Position numbers and translations under genes: made by a program. A stretch of 64,000 nucleotides of DNA from Sambucus nigra (Eukaryota; Streptophyta; Magnoliopsida; Dipsacales; Adoxaceae). This document shows positions 10,909 through 22,972 of the stretch, one piece after another; position 1 is the stretch's first letter; every line of letters begins with the position of its first letter. Below the pieces are notes generated by a model, which was not told where the DNA came from, did not search any database, and saw only the letters and a list, made by a program, of their open reading frames with translations. Where the stretch lies: the NCBI GenBank assembly GCA_949130495.1, contig OX422222.1:273782109-273846108 (forward strand), given 5' to 3'.

Positions 10909-13452
10909 TTTAACGCCTCGACCTAGATTTGGGCTACCATTGGGATACCATTAGGTCAAGGTATTAAAGGAGGAGGGGGAAAGTTTAGTTTTATTATTTA
11001 AGAAAATTCTTTAATTTGTACCATTTTATAAGGAATAAAATATAATTTAACCAGTTTTAATTTAGAAATAGGTTGCCGCTTTAAGTAATTAAATCAAGTA
11101 GCAAGATTTATTTAGAAAATTTCATCAATTCCAACGATGTTAATAATAAGTGAAATAAACCATAAAACTCGTGTATTATTAAAACACATGGCTCAAGGCC
11201 CGAGTAAAAGATTGTTTAAAATGCCATAAATTCAAATATTCAAAAGACATATTTTTGGAATGCCATGGTAGAGCTTTAATGACGACTAGTACCCTCTGTA
11301 GCCTTATCAACGTCTTTGTAAACATCCCTACCGGAGGTACTTAGGGGTGGGAGATTTAACATAAAAATAAGGGTGGGAAAACTACTCAGCAAGGTGGGGA
11401 ATACTAAGCAATACATTTTTATACGAAAATACTATATATATAACGTTTATTTCAGTAATTTCGATATCTTTAACATTTAACGAGTACAAATGCGACTATC
11501 ATGCAATGAAACACGAGCTATGTGCTCATACCCATACTTCTCCATTTTACACTAACTTTTCACATAATTAGAGGCTATTTAATCATCTTTATTCGCTAAT
11601 TTCCATTTTATATTTCCATTAGGTTTCCTTTCTTACATTTTCTAAGAAGAACCTTATTTATTTACATTTCCATCATTTCCTTATCAACATGATGTTTTTT
11701 AGAAATTTACCAAACAACTGCATACTTTGACGGGCTCCACACCGACGACTCTGCCACCATATGCTCTAGCTAGTGATTATGGGTCTTTCACCTCAGGTCT
11801 TTTGGCCCTTCTTAATTATTTTCTAATTGCATAAAAGTCCATAGTAACGTGTTTTAACATTTGACCTAATGTTTACATTATTTTACCATTCTTATCATTC
11901 TTATGGTTCACATTTACATTTCACACCGTTTCATACCACTTTATTTATTTCGTCCATTCTTCACAAAATGACAAATACGGTAAAATGATGAAGTCCAATC
12001 ACTAGGACCCTCTACTTTACTAAAATTACCATTTATTTTGTCAATACTTAATGAAAAATACATTTTCATCATTATAACATCATAAATTATCATTTTATGT
12101 TCAAAAAGACATAATTCATCATTTTACTTCAAGAAAGTCCCCTTTTCTTCATATTTCTTAACAAGAAATACATTTAGTATGTGGAAGACCATTTTTACCA
12201 AAATGTTCGTTTAAGCCTTATGATCACATATTGTCTTAAAAATCATTATTCCCCATTTTACCAACATTTTTCAACATATTTAGGGGATGAAATTTTCAAC
12301 TTTCTTACTTCATCTTCAAACTCATTTTTATTTTCATTATCATGTTTAAATATCCTCGACTAATGTACTACGAGATTCTATACATATGAGAATGGATTTC
12401 AACCTAGAAATTCCATAAATATGAACCTAAATATGATATTAACATGAAATCATATTTTGTATGCATTTTCATCATATTTCAATACTAAAATCATACTTTT
12501 TCCTCAGAATTCCTTTCAAGCTTATTTTTCTTCAAAACTTGCATTTATTATAAGGAAACTTTAAATAAATATACGAGAAAATAACTTTGTAAGATTATTT
12601 ACATTCTAGTATGTATCCTAACATGTAGCTTAGGTTTTAAACTCGAAAACATAGTGAGGAAAACCGTACCTTGATTTTGAAGAGGAGAAACTAAGATTGA
12701 TGACTTGATAGCTCCAAAAACTATAAGAATGCACTAAATCCTCTTGAAAGCTCCAACAACAACTCTTCAGCCCAACTTTTTCCTTGGACCAGGCTTGAAA
12801 TGGGTGTTATAAGCTTGCAAATTGGTTAAATATTGCTAAGAATGAAGGTTTAAAGCTTGGGAATGGATGGAGTAGGGTTATAAATGGCGAAGAAGGCTTG
12901 GAAGTGTAGAGAGAGTGTAAAAATCTAATGAAAATGGAGAGAAATGTGTTCTCTCCACCACTCACCTCTATTTAAACCTCAGAGTCCTTAAACCCCTTAT
13001 TATTTGGTCCACCAAATCCTTGTCCCTTGTTTGATTTTCTTCATTAGGATCTTGATAAATCAACCCATCAAAGGGTCCACATTGTGACAACATAAAAATT
13101 GTGCAGATTTTTTGAATTTCTACAGGCTCGCTCGAACGAGACAAAACCTCGTTCGAACGACATCGCATCTCATTCGAACGGGGTTACAACGAGAATCTAA
13201 CGAAGGTATAAGTGAGAATATGTATTTCTCTTTTGAAGGTCGTTTAATGATTCATTCGAACGACCCAGGCCTTGTCGTTTGAACGACTAAGAATTGCATT
13301 TGAATGACCCCAAAACTTTCTTATATAAAATTAGGGCCATTAAATTCCCATTTTAATTGCAGAAAGGCCACAAGAACAATTTAAATTAAACAACCATCCA
13401 TTATATTAAATCCATGGTCAATAGGCATGAAATTTATAAGAAAAAAATTACA
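10909..13452 (-). mobile_element. 5' LTR of the Tekay-like element
   Basis: The interval from the primer-binding site to a TTACA near 13448-13452 has no coding sequence, and on the minus strand carries a TATA-like TTTAAATAGAGG at about 12966-12977. Its inner border (TTTAACGCCTCG on the + strand) looks like a decayed TGTAACGCC terminus. The outer border is tentative because no matching second LTR or target duplication is visible. Length ~2.5 kb fits Tekay/Del LTRs. A cluster of CGTTCGAACG-type palindromes lies at 13122-13290, upstream of the TATA in LTR orientation. Confidence 0.6.
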
Positions 13453-13541
13453 ATCTTGGGTATGATTGTCACGTACACAATATATAATACACATATATAT
13501 ACACACATACAAACATATAAGCATACAAACTTTATATATAT
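13453..13541. other. AT-rich junction with (TA/CA) tracts
   Basis: Short AT-rich stretch with ATATATATACACACATAC between two retrotransposon LTRs. Nothing else recognised. Confidence 0.6.
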
Positions 13542-14468
13542 TGATGATGCCGGAATCAGGACCACCAGATAAGGTATTTTCAAGCTCAATCTAAGAACAA
13601 CAATGGCAGCATAGTTATGTAAAAGGTAAGAGAATGAGATGAGGGGAAGAGGAGAGAGCACTAGGATATAAGTGGTTCAGCCTAGATTAGCCTACGTCCA
13701 CCGTGTGTGTGAATAACCTCACTGCAATAAGGCACTAATGTCCATGAATACAATCTCTCAAGCTTTCTCTCTCTACTGTGTATCTAGACAGGGTTTCAGC
13801 TAGGGTTGAATATCTGGGGATCCTCCTGCAAGGTAGAGGATGACCTCTATATATAGTACCTAGGGGGTGTAATGTACCCTCCATACATGCAATGAGCATG
13901 TGTGTGTTTGCCTCACCAATATGGGAGTGCCATCTGTCACTGTCACATGTAGAGAATGATGATGCAATACTCTCCCCACGTATGGGGAATAATCTTTGTT
14001 ATAACTGATTTGTATCCACGTTTCCTTATCCAAATGTCAACAGATGCTCGGCTATCGTGTCTGGTGTATGATCTCGGCCTTAGGGAGGATGAGGTTGGTG
14101 AGTCTTGGTACCTGTTCAGTCCGAGTATTCCATGGAGGCCTCGGCCTAATCCCAGCCGAGATAATGGACAAGGTCGGCCTGAGACGAGGTTGAATGGGAG
14201 TGTTTGGAGTATCGACTAATGTCTTCATGAGGTTGCCGGTGGCTTCCTGCGAGCTCGGCCTACGTCTGGCTGAGGTTGCCATTCTAAGGTATACGAGAAT
14301 GTTGCCGATCCTTGTGACGTCCCTTGGAGAGGCTCATGGTAGTGTCGGCCTGGGCCGACCTTGATATGGCCGAGGGGTGATATCGCGTGCCCAAGACATG
14401 CCCAACGTCTGCCACAATATCGGCCGAGGTTGGTGTCTCTAGGCCGAGGTCACACTTGGGGCATATCA
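13542..14468 (-). mobile_element. 3' LTR of element 2 (~0.93 kb)
   Basis: On the minus strand the LTR starts TGATATGCCCCAAG at 14468, preceded by a polypurine tract GGGCTGGGGGGTGAT, and runs to ...GGCATCATCA at about 13542. A TATA box (CTATATATAG) lies at 13850-13859. Some ten CGGCC-containing motifs, several forming TCGGCCGA palindromes, fill 14058-14460. No 5' LTR is present for comparison, so the distal end is approximate. Confidence 0.65.
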
Positions 14469-14483
14469 ATCACCCCCCAGCCC
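14469..14483 (-). other. Polypurine tract of element 2
   Basis: Minus-strand GGGCTGGGGGGTGAT immediately before the LTR start at 14468. Confidence 0.6.
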
Positions 14484-14656
14484 TTAGTCATATGTGAGAG
14501 CAAGCGACTAGGGGATTACCACACCTCCGAGGCCTGTCTATTACAAGCCAATACTTGCTTAACACTTGTCCAATACTGGAACATGCTTGCTTGGTAGGCG
14601 TATGCTGTCAGCCGCCCTTTGGGGCTCCCAAGGCAATGATAGGCCTTGGGAATCGT

Positions 14657-14700
14657 GCCTGCTTATTTAAGGGTTTTGAACCCTCATTTCTTCTTCCTTC
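14657..14700 (+). promoter_or_regulatory. Predicted promoter of antisense Transposase_28-type gene
   Basis: GCTTATTTAAGGG at about 14661-14673 is a TATA-like box followed by a CT-rich start region (TTTCTTCTTCCTTC). It lies ~350 bases upstream of the first ATG of the gene and ~190 bases from the LTR border, pointing away from the LTR. Confidence 0.5.
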
Positions 14701-15019
14701 TTTAATTCCCTCTCCTGCGAATGTTTTCTCCCTCTAAAAGGAATTTTGAACAAGATTCTACTGCAGAGGTCTTTGTTGGTGGTTTTTTCTGAATTTTCAT
14801 CACTTCCCCTTGTCATTTCATTTCCAGGTATCTTCTCCCCTTCACTTTCTTTGCTTTTTCCTTCTGGTTTGCATTTTCCAGCGAGTTTATGAGTTTTCCA
14901 GCGAATTGTGTTTGCTTTGAATTTCTTGGTTTGATCTTTAGATTCCTTTGTTTTATCAACCAGTCTTGTTTGGAATTTTTGGAATTTAGGAAATTCCCCA
15001 AGTGTAGTGTCGTCTTCTG

Positions 15020-17412
15020 ATGCTCAGACCCTTATATCAGCTTCTTGAGGAGTTCCCCTCTCTTAGAGAGAAGACTTTAGAAAAGATTAGGCAAATATAA
15101 AGAGCACAGGAGGAGGCTCGTAGATCACAAGAGTTTCCCATTAGACCCATATTTCCACCACCTCTGAAGGTGATATATCCTAACCCCCCGGAGTTTTTCT
15201 ATCACACAGAGGTTCCTGCTGATCCCATACCGATGTCTGAGTCTGAATCTTCTACCTCAGACCCCATGTCTGTGGATTCCTTTCAGGAGGCCATGGACTT
15301 CACACCTCGACATGATCAGGCCCCTGATCAGGCCGAGGTATCCAGCCGAGCCTTATCCCATATTAGCTCAAGCACCTCATCCTCTTCCTCAGAGGTTGAG
15401 ATTCTTGAGCCGAGTGTGGCCATTCCACCACCACTTGACGCCATCCCTCTGTCGGCCGTCACCGGGGCAGAGTTCGCTCAGAGGTTCCCGAGTAACCCAT
15501 CAATATCTGCTCCGACCGACGTTGAGTTGGATGATGATGAGGTTGAGAGCGATGACGATGTCTTTGAGGCGGCCGAGATCGAGAGTACTATTTCTGAGGT
15601 AGACCTTCTCTGCTTCAGATATCTGTATTCTATCAGCCCCTCAATAAAGCTTAGGAGACCTCTGAGGTAAGAGAGGGCTTATAATGGCCGAGATGACGAG
15701 ATCTGCCTGTACGAGCAGATGTTCAAGTTGGGGTTCCGTCTGCCCATTCACCCCATTATCAAGTCCATCCTCTCTTATATTAATTTGGCCCCCTATCAAC
15801 TCTCTCCTAATTACTGGAGAGTCCTAATAGGGGCCATAGTGTTATGGAAGGCTGTCCACCACTCAGACCTTCCAGTTCTGGTCTTTGTATGTTGCTACGT
15901 CCCTTCCTCGGCCAAAAATCATCCGAGCTACTACCATTTTGTAGCTCGAAAGCCTGAGAAGAAAATGCTTCAGGTGACTCAGACTTCCAACCATAACTGG
16001 AAGCCTCAGTACTTCTTTGCTTCAGGGCCATGGGAGTTTGGCCCATATGTTCCCTCGTCTAATCTGGAGCAGAGGATGCCCCTGAGGTGGGGTAAGGTCA
16101 CCATGTCTGCTAGGGCCGACCCTGGCCTGAGCCCATCGAACCTTCAGAAGGTGAAAGCCCTTCAAGATCAGGGGGTACATGGTCTGTTCGTCAGGTTCGA
16201 GCACTTGATGACTCCCCACTACCTCTCTGGGACATGTCTAGGTGGAAGTCCCCTTGACGAGCTTGGTAAGCATTTTGTTTTTAAGTTTAACCTCTGAGTT
16301 TATTCATATCTGATTATCTAACTCAGATCTACTAATTTTTTGCAGAGCAACCAAAGGATATTTCAGACGAGCTTTGGGAGATGGCTGCACCAAGCTTGAT
16401 GAGACTTTACAAGAAAGCAGGCCTTAACGTTCCTCCACTAGCTTCCTCTGCCTCTAAGCCCCCAGCCACAAAGAAGAGGGCTCCAGGGGGTCATGCCCCT
16501 GAGGATCAGTGGCCAAAGAAGAAGACTGCTGACGCTGCCATCCCCATCTCTTCAGCTGACGCCCTGTCGGCTCGTCTGGATCAGTTGAAGATAACTAAGA
16601 GTGTAGTTGGCCACAGTATTCAGGCCTTGGATACCGTCAGCTCTGTAATGACCGAGGCTGACAAACGCTTCTTCAGGTCTCTGGACACCCCATTGCTGGT
16701 TGAGTTCGGCATTCACAGAGCCGTTCAGGTATGACTTGATCCTTCTTCAGAAATTCTTCTAAGTGTAACATCTGATTTTTCTTCAGCTTATTCATGATCA
16801 CTAAATATGCAGGGCTTGACAGCCATGCACCATTTATCCAAGTGGACTCTAAGGAAGCTACCCCTCATCCAAAAGGGGCAAGAGGCTGAGAAAGTCCAGA
16901 GTACTCTGAACACAGAGATTGAGTGCCTCAAGTGTGAGCTGAAGGACTCTGAGAAGAAGGTGAAGGGGTTGGAGAAGGACATCTCCCAGCTCGGCAAGGA
17001 TCATGCTGCTGCACTGAAGGCTAAGGACGACATTCTGCAGCAGATAGTCAACTCAGCTGTCAAGGCCGCCCTTGATGACGCCTATGAGAAGATAATTGCT
17101 GACTATAAGTCCTCTGATGAGTTCATGGGCTTCGGTTTTGAATACCTTGAAAGAGGTATCAAAGCCACTATTAAATGGGCTGACGTCAGGGAGAGAGAGG
17201 CCGGCACTTTGAAGGCCTCTGATTTCGTTGGTCTCGGCTTTGCTCATCCTCAATTCACCCAGGCTCTTCAGGAGGTTGAGGAAGAAACTGCCTCTCCTAA
17301 CGAGACTGCTACATTGGAGGTCACCGAGGTTGGAGGGGTAGACCATCGTGAAGATGCGGCCGAGGTGACTAATCAAGCCGAGGATGTCAACGTTCCCCCT
17401 TCAAACCCTTAG
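15020..17412 (+). pseudogene. Antisense Transposase_28-type gene of element 2
   Basis: Three exons: 15020-16265, 16346-16728 and 16813-17412, with GT donors (GGTAAG, GGTATG) and TGCAG or GCAG acceptors that keep one frame. After an acidic, Ser-rich N-terminus, exon 1 has MFKLGFRLPIHP, NLAPYQLSPNYWRVLIGAI and NHNWKPQYFFASG. This pattern belongs to the 'putative gypsy-type transposon' family (PF04195, Transposase_28). Exon 3 is a long coiled coil followed by a Glu-rich tail. Two in-frame stops (15098-15100 and 15668-15670) break an otherwise continuous ~740-residue protein. Function is unknown. The gene lies antisense to pol next to the 3' LTR, and its own upstream TATA-like box suggests independent transcription. 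Confidence 0.75.
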
Positions 17413-17692
17413 GATTTTTTGATCATTGTTTGTAACTCATTGTATTATGGAGTTTCTGTAATCGTTGAACATATTATTTCTGAATATATATCAACCTCTG
17501 ATGAGGACCATATTCACTTTCTTTTCATTGAATGTCATGTGATGCTTTTCATTCTTAGCTCATTAATTTTCATTCTTAGTTTCGTTGCAATGGTGTCTGC
17601 TAAAAACAAATTTGTAATGAGCTTCAACCTCTGAATCCCTCTTTCTAAGCTTGTCTTTTTGCAATGGTCTTGTTTAAACTCAACCAATGGTC
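17413..17692 (+). other. 3' flank of antisense gene
   Basis: AT-rich sequence after the stop at 17412, with no coding similarity. It probably holds the 3' untranslated region of the antisense transcript. Confidence 0.5.
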
Positions 17693-18116
17693 CTGAGCTC
17701 AGACCTCGTCACCACTGAATGGTGTTATGAGGGTCTGAGGTCATCACCTAAGATGTTATCCCCATAATAAATCTTCACCAAATTAATGATGTTATGTGTC
17801 TGAGGTTATCTAATTTATAGTGTCTGACCTCAAACCTCGTCACCACTGAATGGTGTTATGAAGGGCTGAGGTCATCACCTAAGATGTTATCCTCATAATT
17901 AATCTCACCAAATTAATGATGTTAAGGGTCTGAGGTCATCTCATTATGGTGTCTGACCTCAGACCTTGTCACCACTGAGTGATGTTATAAGGGTCTGAGG
18001 TCATCACCTAAGATGTTATCCTCATAATTAATCTCACCAAATTAATGATGTTAAGGGTCTGAGGTCATCTCATTATGGTGTCTGATCTCAGACCTCGTCA
18101 CCACTGAGTGATGTTA
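17693..18116 (-). repeat. 129-bp tandem array of element 2, left part
   Basis: Units start with CTGACCTCAGACCTCGTCAC at 17693, 17824, 17953 and 18082, a 129-131-bp period. Each contains two GTCTGAGGTCAT phrases and a CATTATGGTGT phrase. The array is interrupted at 18116 by CACTA copy A and resumes at 22567. Confidence 0.95.
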
Positions 18117-18138
18117 CACTACACCAAATCTGCCCATT

Positions 18139-18336
18139 TGTCAAGGTCATTGACTGTGACATTTCGAGGCGAGACAACTTTTTTTGTCACGGTCGTGTCA
18201 CGGTCATTGACCTTGATAAAAAACTCGCGTTTTGTGTCACGGTCGTGCCAAGGTCAATGACCGTGACACGTTTGTCACGGTTCTAAACCGTGACATAACC
18301 GTGACCCCAATTATCACGGTCAATGACCGTGACAAT
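18139..18336. repeat. Subterminal repeats, left end of copy A
   Basis: About seven copies of the half-site GTCACGGTCA or GTCAAGGTCA, mostly arranged as inverted pairs around ATTGA/AATGA, giving near-perfect ~20-bp palindromes. In En/Spm the TNPA protein binds short subterminal repeats; these are the likely equivalents. Confidence 0.85.
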
Positions 18337-18575
18337 TCTGGGCAGAATTTAAAAAAAATCTGTTGGGCAGTATGGCCACTGCCACTGCCCAACAGTATAT
18401 TTGTACCTGTTATAGCAACGTTGTACCTGTTCCAAACATCATATATCCAACACAAACTAAAGAGAATGCAAATATGTATTCATGACGATATAATCCAAAT
18501 ATTCAAAGTAAAAACAATATACATGACGATATAATCCAAATTTAATTAAAATGGACAAACTTAAAAATAATGTTA

Positions 18576-20220
18576 CTACATGTCTTGGATAAAACTGAGG
18601 AGGTGAGTAGGCCACACGACATACGAATTGACGCACCCACTAATATACGTCGTGCCGCATTGTTCGCGCAACCACAATAGGGAGTTCTCCTTCCCGGGTA
18701 TGACATGCGTGACGAGCACCCTGGACTCCATCTCTTGAAGCACACGTCCATGGACTATTCCACCCTCGACGATATTCGGGTCCCTCAACCCTCGCCCTAT
18801 CCGCTGGACATCAAATACGTCCAATATGAACACGCTCGGCCAACCAATTGTCGACAATGGTCTGTTGGAGGGCGTCAAATAGGGAAGTGGATCGTCGAAG
18901 TACGAACGTGTCGGTGATGAAGTAGCGAGGTCCACATCCTCGTCATCCTGCGCCTCGTCCTCCCGTACCTCCTCCTCCACCGCCTTCTCCTTCTCCTTCC
19001 CTTTCCCTTTACGGTCTCCACCCAACGTACGCTTCATGAATACGTACATATCTTGGACCGTCGCCTCCAAACGGGACAGCTTCGCGTCGTGTGAATCCAC
19101 CGTTCGAGACAACCCGGTGTCGCTCGTCTCCAATCCGATGATCCTAGATTTGGCCACCCGCGAGCTCACTCCCCTTGTCCTCCCTTTGCGATCAGAGCCA
19201 AGCACTTGGCTGAGTGCGTCTGTGGACAAAGATGCCTTGTCGGCATCAGACTGCGACTCATGCACTTCCTTAAGCTTTGCCTGAAACGACAAAAAGCACA
19301 TGATTAGTAAAATAAGTAAACTAAAAAATTATAACGTAATTAACAATAATTAAACTATCGGATTACTTACAATCGTGGCCGCGACGCTCGGGGACACCTC
19401 CTCGTCCTTCCCCTTCTTCGTCCGAAGAGCCACATAAGTATCGAGCCTATGTGGCTTACCCCCTGGCCCACTCCCTACCCCCTGAAATAAAATAGAGTAA
19501 AGTAAAATTAGTATCGGCCCCGTAAAGTAAAATAATATCCAATAATATATTTCTGTAGTTATAGATAAATTAAATCTTACCTGCATCCTATGCTCCACCT
19601 CAGCGTAAGAGGTCCGGCCGGAGTAGTGCACGTCCGTCTTTTTAGCCCGATTTTCCCTCCCGATTGGCGAGATGCCAATTGTCGATCCTCGATCTCATTG
19701 TCAATGAACTTTTGCCATTGTGCCAATGAGATAGACTCCTTGGGCGGGACGGATCCGCGCCATTGTAAAATGGACTCTCGTTTTTTTAAAGTACCGTGTC
19801 CGCATATTTTTCTTCCACGTCTTGTGTTGCTCCCTCAACTGCTCCAAGACGGAATCGCGTAGTTTTGTATCCAAGTTGAATTGTTCCTGTCCAAAAAATA
19901 CAATGTTAGTTGCGAATAAATATAAATATAAATATAAATTGAAATATTCATATAAATATTATCTGTAGTGCCGCCCAAACAGCTAACTTGAGCTCATACG
20001 GCACCTCCTTCCAACTCATAAACCCCGGGCCGATGACCGTCTTTAGCAGCTCGAGGGATCTCGCTAATAGCTCCGACTTGTTTTCGACGGTAATCCCAAA
20101 TTTTCCATATTTGGGGAGCCTAGCGGCAGAGGAGCCCTCGTCGCCTCCGCTACCACCGAACCCAGACGACATCATCATAAACAGCATCATCATCTTCGCC
20201 TTAACATCTGAAGGAGACAT
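18576..20220 (-). pseudogene. Decayed tnpA-like (Transposase_24) gene of copy A
   Basis: Same four-exon plan as the gene in copy B: exon 1 20220-19963, exon 2 19886-19581, exon 3 19481-19371, exon 4 19280-18576. Three lesions are visible by comparison. The exon 1 donor reads CAG|AT instead of CAG|GT. Exon 2 has lost two bases near 19790 and one near 19651, and between these losses the frame runs into a TGA stop. Exon 2 in copy B is 309 bases and here 306. Exon 4 is intact, ends FIQDM and contains VTHVIPGKENSLLWLREQCG. The product would be the DNA-binding accessory protein of a CACTA element, not the catalytic transposase. Confidence 0.85.
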
Positions 20221-21496
20221 TTTTGCTGTAAAAAAAATGTTATTAGTACAGATAAAAAAAATGTTAATAGTACACTTTTCATTTTACCCAATTGAATTAA
20301 TTGAACTAATAGTACAGATAAAAAAATGTTCCATCTATATTATAACATATGTGTAAGTTCCGTCAATACCATTTCGTTTCAATTTTGTAATATTATGTTT
20401 TTTCCAAATATTTAAAGAGTTATTAAATGGGTGCCCCACCCCCACCCCCACCCACCGCCACACACACACGCACACCTACGCACCTACGCACACACACACA
20501 CACACACCCCACCTCCACCCCTACCCACCCCACCTCTACATATATGTTAGTTGATGCCATTATATTTTTACCCTAATTAGATTCTAAGGTTGTCTCAATT
20601 TATATTTTAAGTTTGTATCCATTTGTGATGTTCAAGTAGTTTAAAATGTTGGAATTATATACTATTACTTTGACCGTTAGTTTGTGCACCAACTAAATTG
20701 AACATCACACACACACCCCACCCCACCCCACCCCGTCCCCCCCTCCACCACCCCCTCCCCCACCACACACCACCACACACACACACACACCCCACCCCAC
20801 CCCACCCACCCCCTACAAGTCTAAGGATGTTCTTGATTGAAAATGGGAAATCTCATATCGTTTGCAAAAAGTTCATAGATTCTTAATCCCTAGGGTTATG
20901 GATATCAAATTTCTTTCACAATTATTTCTTCGATTGCGATGGGTGAAGTTCAATTATATGTTAGAACAATAGATCCTCGCAAGTTGGTCAATCATTGTGT
21001 GAATAGGTATGAGATCATAATTTGGAGGAATTCACGTCCAAGAAATAATTTGGATTGTGATACCCCTTGATAGACTTATATGTTTTGTTTACCCGACCGA
21101 TGAACAATTTTATAATCCTATAGAATTAAGTTTTAGAATCAAGGAATTGATCAGATATTCATTAAAATCGGTTAGTAGAAAATTTATTTAACCAAGAGGG
21201 TATCGAAAACATAACGTGGGGAATCATAATATACCGTAATCAACTTTAATAATAAGAACACATTCTTTCGAGTGATTTATAAATAATTAAATTTGAGTGC
21301 AATCATGATTATTTAGTGGAATGAATCGTGATTAAATAAATAAAGGATATAAATTAGACGGTTATAAATTGGGATTGCCTAGTATTTACTTTGAATCCAG
21401 TTTATTTATTTATCTTTGGTCCCTAGTATAGTCATTGCCCAAGTAGTAGGAGCAAAACTCTATAAAACCCTAGTTTAGCTAAAGCCCGTGAATTAT
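20221..21496. other. Upstream region of copy A with C-rich patches and a possible inserted LTR fragment
   Basis: C-rich (CA)n/CCCCACCC patches at 20432-20545 and 20704-20815. Between 20820 and 21490 the sequence is AT-rich, is not found in copies B or C, and ends with CTATAAAACCCTAG, a TATA-like phrase. It may be a fragment of another element; I could not find borders or a target duplication. Confidence 0.4.
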
Positions 21497-22206
21497 CCCT
21501 CCCCCACCACACACCACACACACACACACACACACACCCCACCCCACCCCACACCCTGCCCCCCTCCACCACCCCCTCCCCCACCACACACCACACACAC
21601 ACACACACACCCCACCCCACCCCCTGCCCCCCTCCACCACCCCCTCCCCCACCACACACCACCACACACACACACACACCCCACCCCACCCCACCCCCTG
21701 CCCCCCTCCACCACCCCTCCCCCCCCTCCGCCACCCCCTCCCCCACCACACACCACACACACACACACACACACACCACACCACCCCACCCCCTGCCCCC
21801 CTCCACCACCTCCTCCCCCACCACACACCACCACACACACACACACACCCCACCCCACCCCACCCTCCGCCCCCCTCCACCACCCCCTCCCCCCCTCCAC
21901 CACCCCTCCCCCAAAACACACCACCACCACCACACACACACACACACACCGCACCCCACCCCACCCCACCCCCTGCCCCCTCCACCACCCCCTGCCCCCT
22001 CCACCACCCCCTCCCCCACCACACACCACCACACACACACACACACACACACACCCCACCCCCCCTGCCCCCCTCCACCACCCCCTCCCCCCCCCTCCAC
22101 CACTCTCTCCCCCAAAACACACCACCACACACACACACCACCGCACCCCACCCCACCCCACCCCCTCCCCCACCCTGCCCCACCCCGCCCCATCCCCCAC
22201 ACACGC
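21497..22206. repeat. C-rich minisatellite of copy A
   Basis: About eight units of roughly 80-100 bp, each composed of (CA)n, CCCCACCCCACCCC and the phrase TGCCCCCCTCCACCACCCCC. The minus (gene) strand is correspondingly G-rich with many GGGGTGGGG runs. Shorter versions occur in copies B and C. Confidence 0.95.
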
Positions 22207-22283
22207 ACACACATACACACATATACACATATATATATACACATACACACATAAATATACACACAAATATATATATATATAAA

Positions 22284-22312
22284 TGGAAGAGAGAGAGAGA
22301 GAGAGAGAGGGA
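22284..22312. repeat. (GA)n microsatellite, copy A
   Basis: Run of GA dinucleotides, preceded by TATATATAAATGG; the same arrangement is found in copies B and C. Confidence 0.9.
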
Positions 22313-22364
22313 GGGAACGGTGGGAGGGAAAAAAGAAGGGGGAAAGGGTTTTTGCTGGAAAAGT

Positions 22365-22525
22365 TGTCACGGTCGTGTCAAGGTCATTGACCGTGACAAT
22401 TAAATTTACCACGGACTTGTCACGGTCATTGACCGTGACAATTAGTTGTCACGGTCGTGTCAAGGTCAATGACCGTGACATAAAACGCGTGTTTTTTTGT
22501 CACGGTCAATGACCTTGACAAGGCT
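22365..22525. repeat. Subterminal repeats, right end of copy A
   Basis: Palindromic GTCACGGTCA...TGACCGTGAC pairs at about 22366, 22419, 22448 and 22498, mirroring the left end. Confidence 0.85.
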
Positions 22526-22566
22526 GGCCGGCTGAAAGGTGACAATTTGCCCATTTTTGTCTAGTG

Positions 22567-22880
22567 TTATGAAGGTCTGAGGTTATCAACTAAGATGTTA
22601 TCCTCATAATTAATCTCACCAAATTAATGATGTTAAGGGTCTGAGGTCATCTCATTATGGTGTCTGACCTCAGACCTCGTCACCACTGAATGGTGTTATG
22701 AGGGTCTGACGTCATCACCTAAGATGTTATCCTCATAATGAATCTCACCAAATTAATGATGTTAAGGGTCTGAGGTCATCCCATTATGGTGTCTGATCTC
22801 AGACCTCGTCACCACTGAATGGTGTTATGAGGGTCTGAGGTCCTCACCTAGGATGTTATCCCCATAATTAATCTCTGATC
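22567..22880 (-). repeat. 129-bp tandem array of element 2, right part
   Basis: Continuation of the array after CACTA copy A. Unit starts at about 22664 and 22793 keep the 129-bp period. Confidence 0.95.
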
Positions 22881-22972
22881 TAAGAATGAAGCAAGAACTG
22901 TCATGGGAACTGATCTTTATTAATAACCTCTTCATAATAAGATGGTACATTTACATAAAACTCTATGTAACA

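Larger units (their letters stand above)
18117..22566 (-). mobile_element. CACTA transposon copy A (4,450 bp, TSD TTA)
   Basis: Starts CACTACACCAAATCTGCCC and ends ...GTCTAGTG, so both termini are CACTA. Flanked by TTA at 18114-18116 and 22567-22569, a perfect 3-bp target duplication, and the host tandem repeat reads straight across once the element is removed. Contains subterminal GTCACGGTCA repeats at both ends, one decayed tnpA-like gene on the minus strand, and C-rich arrays. It has no transposase_21 (tnpD) gene, so it is non-autonomous. Strand given is that of the gene. Confidence 0.95.

Noticed and set aside
20820..21490. Solo LTR or other insertion in copy A
   Set aside because: A TATA-like phrase is present, but no TG...CA ends or target duplication could be placed.
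21432..22412. Long open frames (250-330 codons) in several frames on both strands
   Set aside because: They translate to Gly/Val/Cys or Pro/His/Thr repeats because of the C-rich minisatellite; the absence of stops comes from base composition, not coding.
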